Shown in pieces: positions 15,814 through 25,324 of a stretch of DNA of 64,000 nt (position 1 is the first letter of the stretch; every line of letters begins with the position of its first letter). The notes below the pieces were generated by a model. It did not search any database. It was not told the origin of the DNA and saw only the letters and a list, made by a program, of their open reading frames with translations. The stretch covers positions 1 to 64,000 of the forward strand of contig JABUFC010000005.1 of assembly GCA_013314715.1 (NCBI GenBank). Direction: 5' to 3'. Position numbers and translations under genes: made by a program. The stretch is from Bacteroidales bacterium. Lineage in GTDB: Bacteria; Bacteroidota; Bacteroidia; Bacteroidales; GWA2-32-17.

Positions 15814-18529
15814 ATGTCTAAAAAAAAACGTACAGGGTTTATTCAACAATATTGAGTTATCTCTCAAAACTTATATTGTAATAACTATTATTTTATCAAT
15901 AATTATTACAACTTTTTTTTATCCAAGAGCTGTATTCACACCAAATAAATATTTATTTAGTACAACGGGTGATGGTTTAAAAAATTATTATACCTATGCT
16001 TATCTTATTAAAAACGACACCTCTTTTATTAACTCAAAATGTGTCAATTATCCATTCGGTGAGCATTTTGGTTATTTAGATTGTCAACCTACTTTAGCAT
16101 TTCCAATCAAAGCTTTAGCTTATTTTTTTCCAGGAATTAGCAATTATAGTGTTGGTATATTAAATTTTTTATTAGTTTTATCTATTGTTTTTACTGCTGT
16201 TATTATTCTTTTACTTTTTAGGGAGTTTAATGTTAATGGAATATTTGCTATATTATCATCTCTTGCAGTAACTTTTCTTTCACCGCAGTTTTATAGGCTA
16301 TTAGGACATTATGGCTTGTTTTATCCGTTTGCCATTCCTTTAATATGGTTGCTTGTAATTAAGTATTACAAGACCTTGCAACCAAAGTATTCCATCATGA
16401 TTTTAGCATCACTTCTTTTTATTTTTTACACACATGCCTATTTAGGAATAATTTCAGCATTATTTGCCTTATTGTCTTACTTCTTTTTATTTTTCTTTAA
16501 AAAAGAAATTAGAAAAATTAAATACCTTGTTCATATATTATTACAAGTATTTATTCCTATTCTAATATTTCTTATTTTGAATAATCTTACAGATTTTCAT
16601 ACTAATAGATCTGATTGTCCTGCAGGTACTTATGAGTATGTGTCTAACTTAAATACCATTTTTTTACCTTATGATACTCTTTTACAAAAAATATATTTGT
16701 CTTTTGTAAATATTGGTTTTCAGCAATGGGAGGGAGTAAATTACATTGGTTTAGTCTCTAATGGAGTTATAGTTGCCATGTTCTTTGTTTTTATAGTTGG
16801 CATGATTAAAAGTAGAAATTTAAAAACTTTTAATGATATATTCCCTGCAATGATATGGGCATTTTTTATTGCTTCGATTATCTTATTAATCATATCAATG
16901 GCAACTCCCATAAAGTTTATTATTGATTTTTTATTTGAAAAAATAAAAGAACTTCGACAATTTAGAGCATTAGGAAGATTTGCATGGCCATTTTACTACG
17001 TTATCGGAATTATATCCATGATTTTTATTTATAACTTATACAGAAAGTATTCTTTAATGAATAAAAAAATTCTTAGTACACTTTTATTTATTGTTCCTTT
17101 ATTTATCTTTCTTTCCGAAGCTTTTGTTTTTCAGCTTAGTTATAGTAAAACTGCTTTAAACTCACCTAATTATTTGAATGAAAACTATATCCCAGCTGGA
17201 ATGAAAAAATCAATGGAATCTTTTGACAAAGACAGCTTTCAGGCAATAATCCCATTGCCGTTTTATCATTATGGTTCTGAAGATTTTATGATTGCTTCAA
17301 ATGTTTCTGATAAGTCAATTATTTATTCACAGATTTTTGCTTATAATAAAAATATGTCAATGATGTCTTCAAATTCACCAAGAACATCTGTTGATGAAGC
17401 AAAAAAGATTATTCAAATATTAATGCCGGAATTTTATAGCAAGAGTATTAAAACCCAATTGCCAAATCGTAAACCATTCTTGATTTTATATACAAAAGAC
17501 ATCCTATCTCCTTATGAAGAACGCATATTAAATCTATCAGAAAAGTTTTATGAGGATAATCAAGTGATTTTGGCAAAATTGGATTTTGAAAAATTATTTT
17601 ATGAAACCCAAAATGAAATATTAAAACGTTATATTAACATAGATGATGATAAGTATAGAAAAAATGATTTTTATGTTTCTGATAGCAATGCTTTTATTTA
17701 TTATGATGGTTTTAATATAGATGAATGTGGCATAAAACATAGTGGTTCTAGTTGTTTTAGAAATATTAAAAATGCCTTTAGCTCTCTTGCTGAAATAAGT
17801 GCGAAAGATTTAGATTTAAATACTGAATATGAGGCTAGTTTTTGGTTCTATAATAAAGGTCATGGAAGAACAGCAGGATTAATTGCCATTGATGAGATGG
17901 ATAAAGATCAGGGGAGTAGCTCTTGGATAGGATTAACAGATGCCAGATTTTCATATGTTATTGATGGAGAATGGTCGTTGGTTCAAACCAGGTTTAAACC
18001 TAAATCGAAGAATTGTCATTATAAAATATTTCTTGCTCCTTCAGAAAACTGGATAGATTCTATTTATGTAGATGATATTTTAATTAAACCTGTTAATGTG
18101 GATGTTTTTAAAGTATTTCGCGGAGAAAACAATAAGGGAATATTATTCTATAATAATTATTTTATTAAAACTGATATTGATTATTCGATATTAAGTTGCA
18201 AAAAGTCGCAATTAATAGAATATTATATAAATAAAATTAAAAACTCGGTTAGTTGGTATAATACATTAAAATCTGAGGCTAAAAATAAAAGTATTGCTTT
18301 AGATAAATATATTTATGATAATGCAGAGTATATGGTGCTATATTCCCCATTTAAGATAGAAGATAATAAGCTTTTAAAAATTATTTACTATAAGGATTTG
18401 ATAAAGAGTAATAAAGAATGGTTAAATAAAATTATTTTAGAAAATAAAGCAAAAGAATCATTAGATTCAATCATAATGCATAATGCATTATATATGATAG
18501 ATTTAGAAGAAAAATCGCAAAAAAAATAG
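15814..18529 (+). pseudogene. GT-C-like multi-pass membrane glycosyltransferase, frameshifted at an A9 tract
   Basis: An ATG at 15814 reads MSKKKRTGFIQQY and stops. The long frame (LKTYIVITIILSIIIT ... to 18529) has no start codon for its first 500 bases. Reading eight instead of nine A in the tract at 15820-15828 joins them into a protein of about 904 residues. The N-terminal half has about 10 membrane spans. After the first comes TTGDGLKNYYTYAYLIKND, with an acidic pair and then NYPFGEHFG, resembling the luminal catalytic loop of GT-C enzymes; RALGRFAWPFYYVIG marks a later span. The C-terminal half is soluble, with a jelly-roll-like segment (about 610-770) and two copies of a W...LD...A.YM tail motif. 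Neighbouring MBOAT and AlgX-like genes suggest surface-polysaccharide assembly. The frameshift may be phase variation, transcriptional slippage or error; the function is inferred. Confidence 0.6.
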
Positions 18530-18539
18530 ATAATGTTGC

Positions 18540-18578
18540 CTTCCAGTTTTCAATATCCTAAAAGCCATTCAAAAAATC
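18540..18578 (-). pseudogene. Remnant of an fmt 3' end
   Basis: This 39-base stretch matches the last part of the intact fmt gene (21481-21519) at 35 of 39 positions. On the minus strand it reads DFLNGF, stop, DIENWK, against DFLNGFKDIEDWK in fmt. It sits 11 bases after the stop of the GT-C-like gene, just as the intact fmt end sits immediately after the AlgX-like gene. It is the trace of a second, diverged fmt copy. Confidence 0.75.
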
Positions 18579-18652
18579 ATAACAATTAAAGTTCTGTTAA
18601 AAGTTAAAAAAAAGAACTTACTTGTTGAGAAATTAAATTCACCGCACTAAAG

Positions 18653-18727
18653 TCGGAAAGCTTTAAGCCCGAAAATGCAAAAAAAGACAAAAATTTCTTT
18701 GAGCATTTTAAGAAATACTTTTCTTAA
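18653..18727 (+). repeat. Duplicate of the dnaJ 3' end
   Basis: Seventy-five bases are identical, with one mismatch, to 15697-15771. The homology runs exactly to the dnaJ stop codon and stops there. There is no dnaJ body upstream. With the fmt remnant just before it, this marks the joint between two tandem cassettes in the dnaJ-fmt interval. Confidence 0.92.
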
Positions 18728-18734
18728 AAATACT

Positions 18735-18742
18735 TAGCTTTG
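18735..18742 (+). promoter_or_regulatory. -7 promoter element of the MBOAT gene
   Basis: TAGCTTTG, exact match to TAnnTTTG, 15 bases before the ATG at 18758 and directly after the dnaJ-end duplicate. The second cassette also starts with its own promoter. Confidence 0.55.
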
Positions 18743-18757
18743 CTGCAAAATTAAAAT

Positions 18758-20187
18758 ATGGTTTTTAGCAGCATTGTTTTTTTGTTATATTTTCTACCTG
18801 CATTTTTACTTACATATTATTTGGTAGATAAGAAATACAAGAATATTGTAATCTTATTATTTAGCATTTTTTTTATAGTTGGGGTGCCTCACGCTTTATT
18901 TTTGTTATTTTAGGTACAACCTTCATTGACTTCCATTTAGTAAAGTGGATGTCGAGCTTGAATGATAAAACAAAACGGCGGTTGCTTCTTGCTTTTTCTG
19001 TTTCAATGAATCTCGGATTGCTTTTTTATTTTAAGTATTCCAATTTTTTTATTGAAAATGTAAATGCCTTGCTCGGACTTTTGGGTATTAATGCTATAAA
19101 ATGGACAAAGCTTATTTTACCCATTGGAATTTCTTTTTATACATTTGAGACGATAACTTATGTGGTTGACGTATACAGAGGAGTACACAAACCGCTAAAA
19201 AATTTTTGGGACTACCAGTTATACATCATTTTGTTTCCGAAACTTATTTCAGGCCCCATTATTCGTTATCACGATTTAGCCGACCAGATTACCGACCGAA
19301 GTCAGAATGATACTTTAGATAACCGCTTGATAGGTTTTTATCGTTTTATATTAGGACTTTCGAAGAAAGTTCTTATAGCCAATCAAATGGGACAACAAGC
19401 CGATGCAATTTTTGCTTTAAATGTTCATGATTTAGGTACTGGTACTGCATGGGTAGGAATTCTATCTTATACTTTTCAAATATATTTCGATTTTTCTGGT
19501 TATTCTGATATGGCTATAGGTTTGGGTAAAATGATGGGTTTTGTATTTCCCGAAAACTTTAATAATCCCTATGTTTCGCAAAGTATTACAGAATTTTGGC
19601 GTAGGTGGCATATATCCTTGGGTAGTTGGATGCGCAATTATTTATACATTCCTTTAGGTGGCAATAGAGTAAAATCAAAATATCGCTTATATTTTAACTT
19701 GTGGTTTGTGTTTTTAGCATCAGGGTTGTGGCATGGAGCTTCGTGGAGTTTTGTTCTTTGGGGGGCATATCATGGTTTATTCTTAGTTTTAGAGCGAGCG
19801 TTTCTGTTGAAATTAACTGAAAATATTGGCAAAATTCCACGTGTGATTTTTACATTTTTTGTTGTTGTTATTGGTTGGGTCTTTTTTAGAATTGAAAATA
19901 TATCGGAAGCTTTTGTTTTTTTGAAAAAGATGTTTGTCTTTAAAATGGATGGTTTAACTAATGTAAAACTGGATATTGAGTACTGGTTTTATTTCGTTTT
20001 AGCTATTGTACTTTCATTTTTTGTATTGGTTGATAAAGGTCAAAAAATACAAGATGAAGTTTATTTCAAGCCTTATACAACTAATAAGCACCATGTTATG
20101 TTTTCAACTGCTTTTATACTTTTTATTTTATGTATTTCATCTATAACAGCTTTTGGTTTTAATCCATTTATTTATTTTAGATTTTAA
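18758..20187 (+). pseudogene. MBOAT family O-acyltransferase (AlgI/DltB-like), frameshifted at a T8 tract
   Basis: A membrane-bound O-acyltransferase that would acetylate an exported polysaccharide. The ATG at 18758 gives the normal family start MVFSSIVFLLYFLPAFLLTY but ends after 58 codons. The rest is in another frame from YSWGASRFIFVILGTTFIDF onward, open to 20187. One extra T in the run at 18867-18874 restores 476 residues, the usual family length. The body has the conserved FPKLISGPIIRY, FWRRWHISLGSWMRNYLYIP and SGLWHGASWSF, whose His is the catalytic residue. Six bases separate it from the AlgX-like gene, its usual partner. All conserved residues are intact, so a recent or reversible frameshift, or an assembly error, is likely. 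Confidence 0.85.
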
Positions 20188-20192
20188 AAGTT

Positions 20193-21479
20193 ATGAAGGC
20201 TCGCGTTATATATTTTAATTTGATGTTTGTAATACTATTGTTGCCTTATTTACAAACAGTATTACATTTTACTGAAGTAAAACCTTTGCAGGGAGCTGTT
20301 GTACTTAGTGAGGATACCGTATTTACATTTAAGGAATGGTTTTCGGGTCATTATCAAGAAAAAAAAGAAAAATATTTAAACGAAAATTTTGGTTTTCGAA
20401 ACATTTTTGTTCGTTTAAATAATCAATTGGCATTTTGGATGTTTAATAAGCCCAAAGCTAATGGTATAGTTATAGGTAAAGAGAATTATTTATATGAGAT
20501 GTCGTATATCGATGGATATACTGGCAGAACATTTATCGGCGAAAAAGCTTGGCGTGAAAGAATGGAAAAAATAAAATATATTCAAGATGCTTTGCAAGAA
20601 ATGGGAAAAACCTTAATTTTAATATTAGCCCCTGGAAAAGCCTCGTTTTACCCAGAATATATTCCTCCAAAATTGTTAAAAGGTAAAGATACAACAAATT
20701 ATGAATGTGCTATTAAATTAGCCAAAGAAATGAATATAAACTGCATCGATTTTAACGATTATTTTAATAAGAAAAAAGGAAAAACCGAATATCCTTTATA
20801 TCCTCGCTTAGGAGTGCACTGGTCGTATTATGGTTATACCATTGCTTCCGATTCTATTATTAAGTATATTGAAAAGAAAAGAAACATACGAATGCCCCAT
20901 TTGTATTGGAAAGAAGTAGAATTTGATTATCCAAGAGAAAAAGACGATGATGCAGCTGAAGCAATGAATTTATTATTTGAAATTCCAACTGAAAAATTAG
21001 CATACCCTAAAGTCCTATTTGAATCAGATTCAAATAAAACTAAGCCTAATGTTCTTGCTGTTTCTGATAGTTATTATTGGGGACCTTATAGTTTAAGTAT
21101 TTCAAATGCATTCGGATTAAGTCATTTTTGGTTTTATTATAGAGAAGCTTATCCTGAAAGTTATACCACAAAAACTGACCCTACTACTTTTAATTTGAAA
21201 GACGAAATTGATAAGCACGATGTTTTTATTTTAATGGCAACAGAGGCAACATTGGACAAATTGGGTTGGAATTTTATTGAAAATGTTTACGATTTACTTA
21301 AAATATCTAAAAATAATCAATATGATATGAGTTTTTGGGATAAAGTAATAAAGATTAAAGATAAAATGAGATCAGACCAAAAATGGAAAGATTATTTGAT
21401 TCAAAAAGCCAAAGAAAAAAACATTTCACTCGATTCTATGATGACCATTGATGCTATTTGGATGATTCAAAATCAATAA
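20193..21479 (+). CDS. AlgX/AlgJ-like SGNH-fold acetyltransferase partner of MBOAT
   Basis: A type II membrane-anchored periplasmic protein: a single N-terminal span (VIYFNLMFVILLLPYLQTVL) followed by an AlgX/AlgJ (DHHW-like) SGNH domain. Recognisable are ENFGFRNIFVRLNNQLAFWM, the GKENYLYE strand, ILILAPGKASFYPEYIPP, GVHWSYYGYTIASD with a likely catalytic His, and NVLAVSDSYYWGPYS carrying the probable catalytic Ser. It would accept acyl groups passed across the membrane by the MBOAT protein and place them on a polysaccharide. The C-terminal 35 residues share a W...A...SLDSM...DA.WM motif with the GT-C-like protein of the first cassette. The 3' end overlaps the convergent fmt gene by 26 bases. 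Confidence 0.8.
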   Translation: MKARVIYFNLMFVILLLPYLQTVLHFTEVKPLQGAVVLSEDTVFTFKEWFSGHYQEKKEKYLNENFGFRNIFVRLNNQLAFWMFNKPKANGIVIGKENYLYEMSYIDGYTGRTFIGEKAWRERMEKIKYIQDALQEMGKTLILILAPGKASFYPEYIPPKLLKGKDTTNYECAIKLAKEMNINCIDFNDYFNKKKGKTEYPLYPRLGVHWSYYGYTIASDSIIKYIEKKRNIRMPHLYWKEVEFDYPREKDDDAAEAMNLLFEIPTEKLAYPKVLFESDSNKTKPNVLAVSDSYYWGPYSLSISNAFGLSHFWFYYREAYPESYTTKTDPTTFNLKDEIDKHDVFILMATEATLDKLGWNFIENVYDLLKISKNNQYDMSFWDKVIKIKDKMRSDQKWKDYLIQKAKEKNISLDSMMTIDAIWMIQNQ

Positions 21480-22431
21480 TTTTCCAATCTTCAATATCCT
21501 TAAAGCCATTCAAAAAATCTTTTATCGTCATTCGTTTTTTGCCTTCGGGTTGGCATTCGTTTATCTGAAGTATGCCACCATCGGCTGTGATATAAAGATA
21601 ATTTTTTTTATCTGTAATAATAGTTCCACATGGACTTTCGTGCTTACCATCAATTATTTCTGAACTGAATATTTTTAAATGTAAGGTTTTATTGTTTTTG
21701 AGGTTGATAAGTGTTGTGAATGCAGCTGGGTAAGGACTTAAGCCTCGTATTAAATTATGAATTTGTTCAATTTTTAACGACCAGTTTATTTTGCATAATT
21801 CGGGTGTAATTTTTGGAGCTGATTTTAATTCTTGTTCTTGAATTATAAAGCTACTTTGTTCAATGGGCTCAATCTCATTAAATTCAATTGATGGTAATGT
21901 TGAGATAAGCAATTGAGCCCCTTCCTGCATTAAAACATCATGGAGCATACCGGCATTATAGTGTGGCAAAATAGGAACTTCTTTAAAATTAATAATTTTT
22001 CCGCAGTCAATTTGTTCGTTAATAAAGAAAAGAGTTACGCCTGTAGTTTTTTCTCCGTTAATAATTGCCCAATTGATAGGTGCAGCACCTCTGTATTGTG
22101 GTAATAAAGAGGCGTGTATGTTGATTGTTCCTTTGGGAGGTATTGACCATACTTCTTTGGGTAACATGCGAAAGGCAACAACAACAAATAAATCGGCTTG
22201 GTATGATTTTAACGAAGCAATAAATGATTCGTCTTTTAACCGCTCAGGTTGTAATAAGGGTATTTGATGTTCAAGGGCAATTTGTTTAACTTCGCTTTGT
22301 TTAAGTTTTAGACCTCTTCCAGCTGGCTTGTCGGGAACAGTAACAACTGCAACGATTTGATGTTGGCTTTTTAATAATTCTTTTAATGTATAAGCCGCAA
22401 ATTGCGGTGTCCCCATAAAAACAATCTTCAT
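21454..22431 (-). CDS. fmt: Methionyl-tRNA formyltransferase
   Basis: Formylates initiator Met-tRNA with 10-formyl-THF. The N-terminal MKIVFMGTPQFAAYTLKELL and the catalytic block INIHASLLPQYRGAAPINWA (Asn/His of the HxSLLP site) are intact, followed by GVTLFFINEQIDCG. The C-terminal OB-like domain ends DFLNGFKDIEDWKIIDFESSK. Length of 325 is normal. A diverged duplicate of its 3' end lies at 18540-18578. Nineteen bases separate it from the helicase gene upstream, so the two are probably co-transcribed. Confidence 0.97.
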   Translation of the reverse strand: MKIVFMGTPQFAAYTLKELLKSQHQIVAVVTVPDKPAGRGLKLKQSEVKQIALEHQIPLLQPERLKDESFIASLKSYQADLFVVVAFRMLPKEVWSIPPKGTINIHASLLPQYRGAAPINWAIINGEKTTGVTLFFINEQIDCGKIINFKEVPILPHYNAGMLHDVLMQEGAQLLISTLPSIEFNEIEPIEQSSFIIQEQELKSAPKITPELCKINWSLKIEQIHNLIRGLSPYPAAFTTLINLKNNKTLHLKIFSSEIIDGKHESPCGTIITDKKNYLYITADGGILQINECQPEGKKRMTIKDFLNGFKDIEDWKIIDFESSK

Positions 22432-22449
22432 CTTTTTTTGGGAGCTAAG

Positions 22450-23868
22450 TTAACTTTTTTTGATATGGTTCGCAAACTTTTGAGGCAAGTCTATTATATA
22501 CACTTTTTCGGTTGCCCGAGTTATTGCAGTATATAGCCATTTTAATTGTTCAATGCCAAATTCGGTATAGTTTAAAAATGAAAGGTCGATATAAACATGT
22601 TTCCATTGTCCACCTTGCGATTTGTGGGCGGTTATGGCATAAGCATATTTTATTTGTAAGGCATTAAAATACGGATTTTCGCGTATTAAAGTTAAGCGTT
22701 TTTTCTTTGATTTAACATCTTCGTAGTCGATGGCGATTTGCTGAAAAAGTGTTTCTTGTCTTTCACGCGATAGGTTTGCCTGCTCAGAGAACATGGTTTC
22801 TTCGAGCAATAAACACTCTATTTCGATACCCGGAGCTGAGCTAAGTTCGGCAAGTACTTTTTTGAATTTAAAGCCGTAAATTTCCTCATTGCGTAATATT
22901 TTGCGTACATAAATCATTTCGCCATTGGCAATAAAGTTAAAAGGAATATCTTTGGGTAAAGGCATGTAATTGTTTTTTACTACCATGAGTAATTCGCCAT
23001 TGACCATTTCGTTTTCGTAATAAAATATTCTATTTCGAATGGCTTTGTTTACCTGTAAAGCTCGTTTATTTGAATAACAAAGTATTACGGTTTCGTCTAG
23101 GCCTACATGGTCATAAGAGGAGGCAATATACTCGAGCGAGTCTGCAGATGATAAAAAAATAAAGTCGTTTGAAGATGTATAAAAAATTGGCAATTGGTGT
23201 AGGTTTTCTTCAATTTTTTTACGAAGTAGCGTAGCATTTTGATAAATCAATGAGCTTTGTTGCTGTCGGACTACTTCTTGTAATTCGGCATAAATACAAT
23301 TAAACCCTTTTTGTTTAAAGGTTTCTATTTGAAGTGCAGGATGATTGATAGAACCAACTGGAGGCAACTGAGCTGCGTCGCCAATAAAAACAAGCTTGTT
23401 TTTAGGGTGTTGAAATACAAATTCAAGTAGATCTTCTAATAAATATCCACTACCAAATATATTAAAATCGCTCCCTTCGTTCGAGATTAACGAAGATTCA
23501 TCGATAAAAAATACACCTTCTTTTATGCTATTATAATTTAATACAAACCTAAAATCATCGGCCGATAATTGCCTATAAATAAATTTATGAATAGTATATG
23601 CGATTTGTTGACAATAATTGGATAAAACTTTTGCAGCTCTGCCCGTAGGTGCTAGCAATACAAAAGGATATTTTATGTTTAAAAAAGTTTTTGTAATAGA
23701 TTTTATAAGAGTAGTTTTTCCAGTTCCTGCATATCCGTTAAGAATAAAAATATGTTGGTTGGGCGAAAAAATGAACTCTGCAAATAATTCTAAAGCTTTT
23801 TTTTGATCATTAGTTGGTTCATAATCAAGGTTTTTAAGGATTTCACTAAAAAAAAATTGATGAAGCAT
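22450..23868 (-). CDS. RecD-like SF1B DNA helicase
   Basis: A superfamily 1B ATP-dependent DNA helicase of the short RecD-like type (472 residues), lacking the N-terminal domain of RecD/RecD2. Motif I is ILNGYAGTGKTTLIKSI (about residue 42), motif Ia APTGRAAKVL, motif II VFFIDESSLIS, motif III VFIGDAAQLPPVG and the C-terminal motifs V/VI AYAITAHKSQGGQWKHVYID and LYTAITRATEKVY. The PPxG turn of motif III and the final UvrD_C_2 segment are as expected. No RecB or RecC is nearby, so it probably acts alone in repair or replication restart. Confidence 0.9.
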   Translation of the reverse strand: MLHQFFFSEILKNLDYEPTNDQKKALELFAEFIFSPNQHIFILNGYAGTGKTTLIKSITKTFLNIKYPFVLLAPTGRAAKVLSNYCQQIAYTIHKFIYRQLSADDFRFVLNYNSIKEGVFFIDESSLISNEGSDFNIFGSGYLLEDLLEFVFQHPKNKLVFIGDAAQLPPVGSINHPALQIETFKQKGFNCIYAELQEVVRQQQSSLIYQNATLLRKKIEENLHQLPIFYTSSNDFIFLSSADSLEYIASSYDHVGLDETVILCYSNKRALQVNKAIRNRIFYYENEMVNGELLMVVKNNYMPLPKDIPFNFIANGEMIYVRKILRNEEIYGFKFKKVLAELSSAPGIEIECLLLEETMFSEQANLSRERQETLFQQIAIDYEDVKSKKKRLTLIRENPYFNALQIKYAYAITAHKSQGGQWKHVYIDLSFLNYTEFGIEQLKWLYTAITRATEKVYIIDLPQKFANHIKKS

Positions 23869-23909
23869 AAAAAAATAATTTTATTGAAATAACTTGTTCA
23901 AAAAAAAAC

Positions 23910-23917
23910 TAACTTTG
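23910..23917 (+). promoter_or_regulatory. -7 promoter element of the DUF3822/rsmD operon
   Basis: TAACTTTG, exact match to TAnnTTTG, 24 bases before the ATG at 23942, with a TTG about 23 bases upstream. It excludes the TTG codon at 23894 as the gene start. Confidence 0.55.
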
Positions 23918-23941
23918 CCAGCAAAACTAAACTTTTTTTTC

Positions 23942-24496
23942 ATGGTAAACAAAATTATTCAAGGAGTTTTAGTAGTAGCTATCGTGGTACTTTCTTATTT
24001 GATTTATGATAGCATCCGTAAACCTATTCGCTTTCAAGAAGAACGCGACAAAAGGTATGCAAAAATTATAGAACGATTAAAAGATATTCGAACTGCTGAA
24101 TTAGGTTTTTATGAAAAATATGGACGTTACACTGCCAATTTTGATAGTCTTATTCAGTTTATTAAAACAGACTCTATGCCTATAGTAAAAGCTATTGGAA
24201 CTGTACCCGATACACTTACAGAAGAACAAGCCATTAAAATGAAGTTGGTTTATCGTGATACCATTAACATAGCAATTAAAGATACTTTGTTCCCTAAAGG
24301 TTTTATTGCCGATTCATTAAAATATGTGCCTTTTTCGAATGGTTTAATTTTTAAGCTTCAAGCAGGTGAAATTGTTACAGGTTCAAAAATAAAAGTTAAA
24401 GTTTTTGAAGCTGCCGATCCGCAGCCATTCGATCCTACTTTTCAGTTGAAAGTTGGCAGTATGACGGAAGCTTCAACTTCTGGAAACTGGGAATAA
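23942..24496 (+). CDS. Hypothetical single-span membrane protein
   Basis: I do not recognise a named family. From the ATG chosen here the protein is 184 residues: one N-terminal transmembrane span (IIQGVLVVAIVVLSYLIYDS), a charged amphipathic helix (EERDKRYAKIIERLKDIRTA), then ELGFYEKYGRYTANFDSLIQ and a beta-rich C-terminal part with FDPTFQLKVGSM. The helix plus EL-x-FYEKYGRYT resembles the neck of a pseudopilin-like protein with the bulk outside the membrane, but there is no prepilin cleavage motif. It is followed 2 bases later by DUF3822 and then rsmD, an arrangement I recall from other Bacteroidota. Confidence 0.7.
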   Translation: MVNKIIQGVLVVAIVVLSYLIYDSIRKPIRFQEERDKRYAKIIERLKDIRTAELGFYEKYGRYTANFDSLIQFIKTDSMPIVKAIGTVPDTLTEEQAIKMKLVYRDTINIAIKDTLFPKGFIADSLKYVPFSNGLIFKLQAGEIVTGSKIKVKVFEAADPQPFDPTFQLKVGSMTEASTSGNWE

Positions 24497-24498
24497 TT

Positions 24499-25323
24499 AT
24501 GATGCAAAAACCTATTGTTTTGTCTGATGAAACTTTTCATCAGACTTTTTTTTCTTCATATAAAAGCTATGTTGTTATAGATAAATTTTATGTTAATGTT
24601 GCTCATTTAGATACTGTTCGAAAAAAATTTGTTTATTTTTCGTTACAACGCTCTGATGATGAAATTGATGCTCAAATGCTCTCAACAATCTTAGAACAAC
24701 ACTTTGTAACAGAGCATCAGCAGCAAATTAATTTTTACATGGTTACACCTCAGGTACATATTTTTCCTGAGTCATTTTTTAAAGAAGAAAATACTCAACA
24801 TATATTTGACTTTGCAAATGGTAACGATTTACATAAGCAAATTGTATCACAAAAAGCACACTATAACACAATTGTACAATTTAATGTACCAGATTTATGC
24901 ATAAATATTTTAAATTTTTCAAATAGTAATATTTATCATCATGCTCATTTATTATTAAATTTATCTGAGTGGATGATACGTAAATATAATTATAAGTCGT
25001 CGGTTTTTTTACACTTTCACGATTATTTATTTGAAGTAGTTGTAATTCAGAACAACCAACTAATTCTTTTTAATACTTACCATTTTCAACATACCGATGA
25101 TATTCTTTATTATTTGCATTGGATGATTAAAAGCATTGAACTAGATATCAAACAAAATATTTTTGTTTTGTCGGGGTGGGTTGATAAAAAAGGTGAACTA
25201 ATAAAAAAGATGAAAGAATTTGATTTTAGAATAGAATGGGCTAAATTTAATCCTCAATACATTTATAGCTATCGCTTTAATGAATTGCAATCGCATCAAT
25301 TTGCAACTCTATTTTGTGTTTGA
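24499..25323 (+). CDS. DUF3822 family protein
   Basis: A 274-residue cytosolic protein of the uncharacterised DUF3822 family, restricted to Bacteroidota. It begins KPIVLSDETFHQTFFSSYKS and contains FHDYLFEVVVIQNNQLILFN and a downstream HTDDILYYLHWMIKSIELD, all typical. The fold resembles ASKHA ATPases or PilM-like proteins (known of the family, not verifiable here). A single-span protein with a pseudopilin-like neck upstream would suit a PilM-like role, but that is speculation. The gene ends 1 base before rsmD. Confidence 0.8.
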   Translation: MMQKPIVLSDETFHQTFFSSYKSYVVIDKFYVNVAHLDTVRKKFVYFSLQRSDDEIDAQMLSTILEQHFVTEHQQQINFYMVTPQVHIFPESFFKEENTQHIFDFANGNDLHKQIVSQKAHYNTIVQFNVPDLCINILNFSNSNIYHHAHLLLNLSEWMIRKYNYKSSVFLHFHDYLFEVVVIQNNQLILFNTYHFQHTDDILYYLHWMIKSIELDIKQNIFVLSGWVDKKGELIKKMKEFDFRIEWAKFNPQYIYSYRFNELQSHQFATLFCV

Positions 25324-25324
25324 T

